Position numbers and translations under genes: made by a program. Source: Streptomyces sp. NRRL S-1022 (GTDB lineage: Bacteria > Actinomycetota > Actinomycetes > Streptomycetales > Streptomycetaceae). Taken from it: a DNA stretch of 64,000 bases. The notes under the pieces are model-generated. The model was given only the letters and a program-made list of their open reading frames with translations, was not told the DNA's origin and made no database searches. The stretch spans positions 128,511 through 192,510 of the forward strand of contig NZ_JOIU01000013.1 of NCBI RefSeq assembly GCF_000720135.1, in the 5' to 3' direction. This document shows positions 62,729 to 64,000 of this stretch, in pieces (position 1 is the first letter of the stretch; each line of letters begins with the position of its first letter).

Positions 62729-64000
62729 TCAGTCGAAGCGGACCGCGAGCAGGACCACGTCCTCCTCGCTGTCGGCGGCGTCCGGGCCGTCGGGCAGGAC
62801 CGCGCGCAGGACGTGGTCGGCGACGGCGCCCGGATCGTGCCGCACCGCGCGCGGGACGCCCGCGGCGGCGGCGTGCAGCCGGGCGAAGGCGCGGTCCATC
62901 GGGTCGCCGGTACGGTGCAGCAGCCCGTCGGTGTACAGCAGAACCGTCTCTCCGGCCTCCGCCTGGATCTCCACGCTCGGTGCCTCCCAGCAGGCGAGCA
63001 TGCCGAGCGGGGCGGAGACGGAGGTCTCGGCGAACTGGGTGCGCCGCTCGCCGATCAGCAGCGGCGGGCTGTGCCCGGCACCGGCCAGCGTGACCTTGCG
63101 CAGGGCGGGCTCGCAGTAGGCGAACAGGGCGGTGGCGCAGCGGGCGGGCTCGGTCAGCCGCAGCAGCAGCTCCAGGTCGGACAGGACGGCGACCGGGTCC
63201 TCGCCCTCCATCACGGCGTAGGCGCGCAGGGAGGCGCGCAGCCGGCCCATGGCGGCCACCGCGCTGGGCCCGGAGCCGGTGACCGAGCCGACGGACAGGC
63301 CGAGGGCGGCGTCCGGCAGCGGCAGGGCGTCGTACCAGTCGCCGCCGCCGCGCGGGCCGGTGCGGTGCCGGGCGGCGAGCTGGACGCCGGCCATCCGGGG
63401 CAGCCGGGACGGCAGCAGTTCCTCGGTGATGGTCGCCATGCACGCGCGCGTGCGTTCCACCTCCAGCAGCCGGGCCAGGTGCTCGGTGGCGTGCCGGACG
63501 TACAGCCCGGCGAGGTGGCGCCGGCGCGCGTGCGGTTCGGCCGGCTCGTCGTAGAGCCAGACGACGGCGCCGAGGCGGCCGGCGGACTCGGTGGCGAGCG
63601 GGAGGGCGTAGCTGGCGGCGTAGCCGAGGCGGGCGGCCACCTCGCGGTGGCGCGGGTCCAGGCCCTCCTCGGCGAACAGGTCGGGGTGGACGACCTCGGC
63701 GCTGCCGCGGGTGTCGTACGGCAGGGCGCGGCGCGGCACGGTCTCCAGGTGCCCGAGGTCGGCGCGGCCGAGGCCGAGACCGAGGGTGGTGCGGGGGCCG
63801 GGGCCGTCGGCGGGCTCCAGGACGACCAGGCCGCGGCGGGCGCCGACCAGGGCGGCTCCGGCGCGCAGCAGCTCGTGCAGGGCGGGGTCGAGGGCGTGGG
63901 TGCGCGAGAGGCGCTCGGTGAGCTCGTGGAGGGTCGTGAGATCGGAGACCCAGCCGGCCAGCCGGTCCTGCAGGAGGGCACCGGGGGCGGGGGCGTGGGG
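62729..64000 (-). CDS. PP2C/SpoIIE-type serine phosphatase with GAF domain (5' end missing)
   Basis: 423 aa visible; the start lies beyond the right edge. GAF-like sensor domain (first about 190 residues; TLHELTERLSR, then VVLEPADG) followed by a SpoIIE phosphatase domain: EELLPSRLPRMAGVQLAARH, GGGDWYDALPL, GAGHSPPLL, LGMLACWEAP and LLYTDGLLHR. Such proteins dephosphorylate anti-anti-sigma factors. An RsbW-like kinase sits 3 kb away. Signals sensed are unknown. Confidence 0.9.
   Translation of the reverse strand, partial: PHAPAPGALLQDRLAGWVSDLTTLHELTERLSRTHALDPALHELLRAGAALVGARRGLVVLEPADGPGPRTTLGLGLGRADLGHLETVPRRALPYDTRGSAEVVHPDLFAEEGLDPRHREVAARLGYAASYALPLATESAGRLGAVVWLYDEPAEPHARRRHLAGLYVRHATEHLARLLEVERTRACMATITEELLPSRLPRMAGVQLAARHRTGPRGGGDWYDALPLPDAALGLSVGSVTGSGPSAVAAMGRLRASLRAYAVMEGEDPVAVLSDLELLLRLTEPARCATALFAYCEPALRKVTLAGAGHSPPLLIGERRTQFAETSVSAPLGMLACWEAPSVEIQAEAGETVLLYTDGLLHRTGDPMDRAFARLHAAAAGVPRAVRHDPGAVADHVLRAVLPDGPDAADSEEDVVLLAVRFD

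Overview
The window comes from a high-GC actinomycete, almost certainly a Streptomyces. The evidence is the SsgR/SsgA sporulation pair, a fused CydCD, the S6-Ssb-S18-L9-DnaB block next to a class A PBP and a PadR regulator (the same order as around M. tuberculosis ponA1-dnaB), a Fem-type peptidyltransferase like S. coelicolor FemX, and the Streptomyces ParB site GTTTCACGTGAAAC. From memory, without a search, the order fits S. coelicolor SCO3900 to about SCO3971, on the oriC-proximal core of the chromosome.

Layout. 0-5 kb: PadR fragment, PBP and a GT87 mannosyltransferase. 5-8 kb: racemase-like protein, FemX and a small membrane protein, all on the minus strand. 8-13.2 kb: rpsF-ssb-rpsR-rplI, a MATE pump, dnaB. 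13-21.5 kb: serine hydrolase, MarR/GNAT divergent from an MFS pump and a GlcG-like protein, GNAT, Nudix, cystathionine lyase-ptpA-membrane protein. 21.5-25.5 kb: cupin, DUF5326-like protein, ssgR-ssgA, YibE/F-like protein. 25.5-33 kb: TPP riboswitch-thiC, membrane protein, metallophosphatase, LacI regulator, aminotransferase, cyclophilin-like protein. 33-39.4 kb: Rex-controlled cydA-cydB-cydCD. 39.4-44.7 kb: HAD phosphatase, F420-type oxidoreductase, kptA, an EphD-like hydrolase/SDR fusion coupled to an M24 protein. 44.9-48.5 kb: four-gene ABC exporter. 48.5-49.03 kb: an unusually structured RNA locus with a tRNA-Ser-like element. 49-52.7 kb: HAD-serS and pheA. 52.7-58.9 kb: copper cluster (DtpA, CopCD, PCuAC, Sco, YcnI, membrane protein). 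59-64 kb: RsbW-like ATPase, MocR regulator, pepP and a SpoIIE-type phosphatase cut by the edge.

Three layers of chromosome-level signals run across these genes. There are seven perfect and three one-mismatch parS sites, thinning to the right, which suggests oriC lies to the left. One perfect site contains the cydCD start codon and one near-site lies inside the TPP riboswitch. There are also three clusters of DnaA boxes, upstream of dnaB, in the kptA/ephD gap, and upstream of serS.

The most unusual object is at 48853-48958. It is a tRNA-Ser body with intact acceptor, D, variable and T arms, but its anticodon arm is replaced by a 13-bp hairpin. It is preceded by several hairpins and lies close to seryl-tRNA synthetase.
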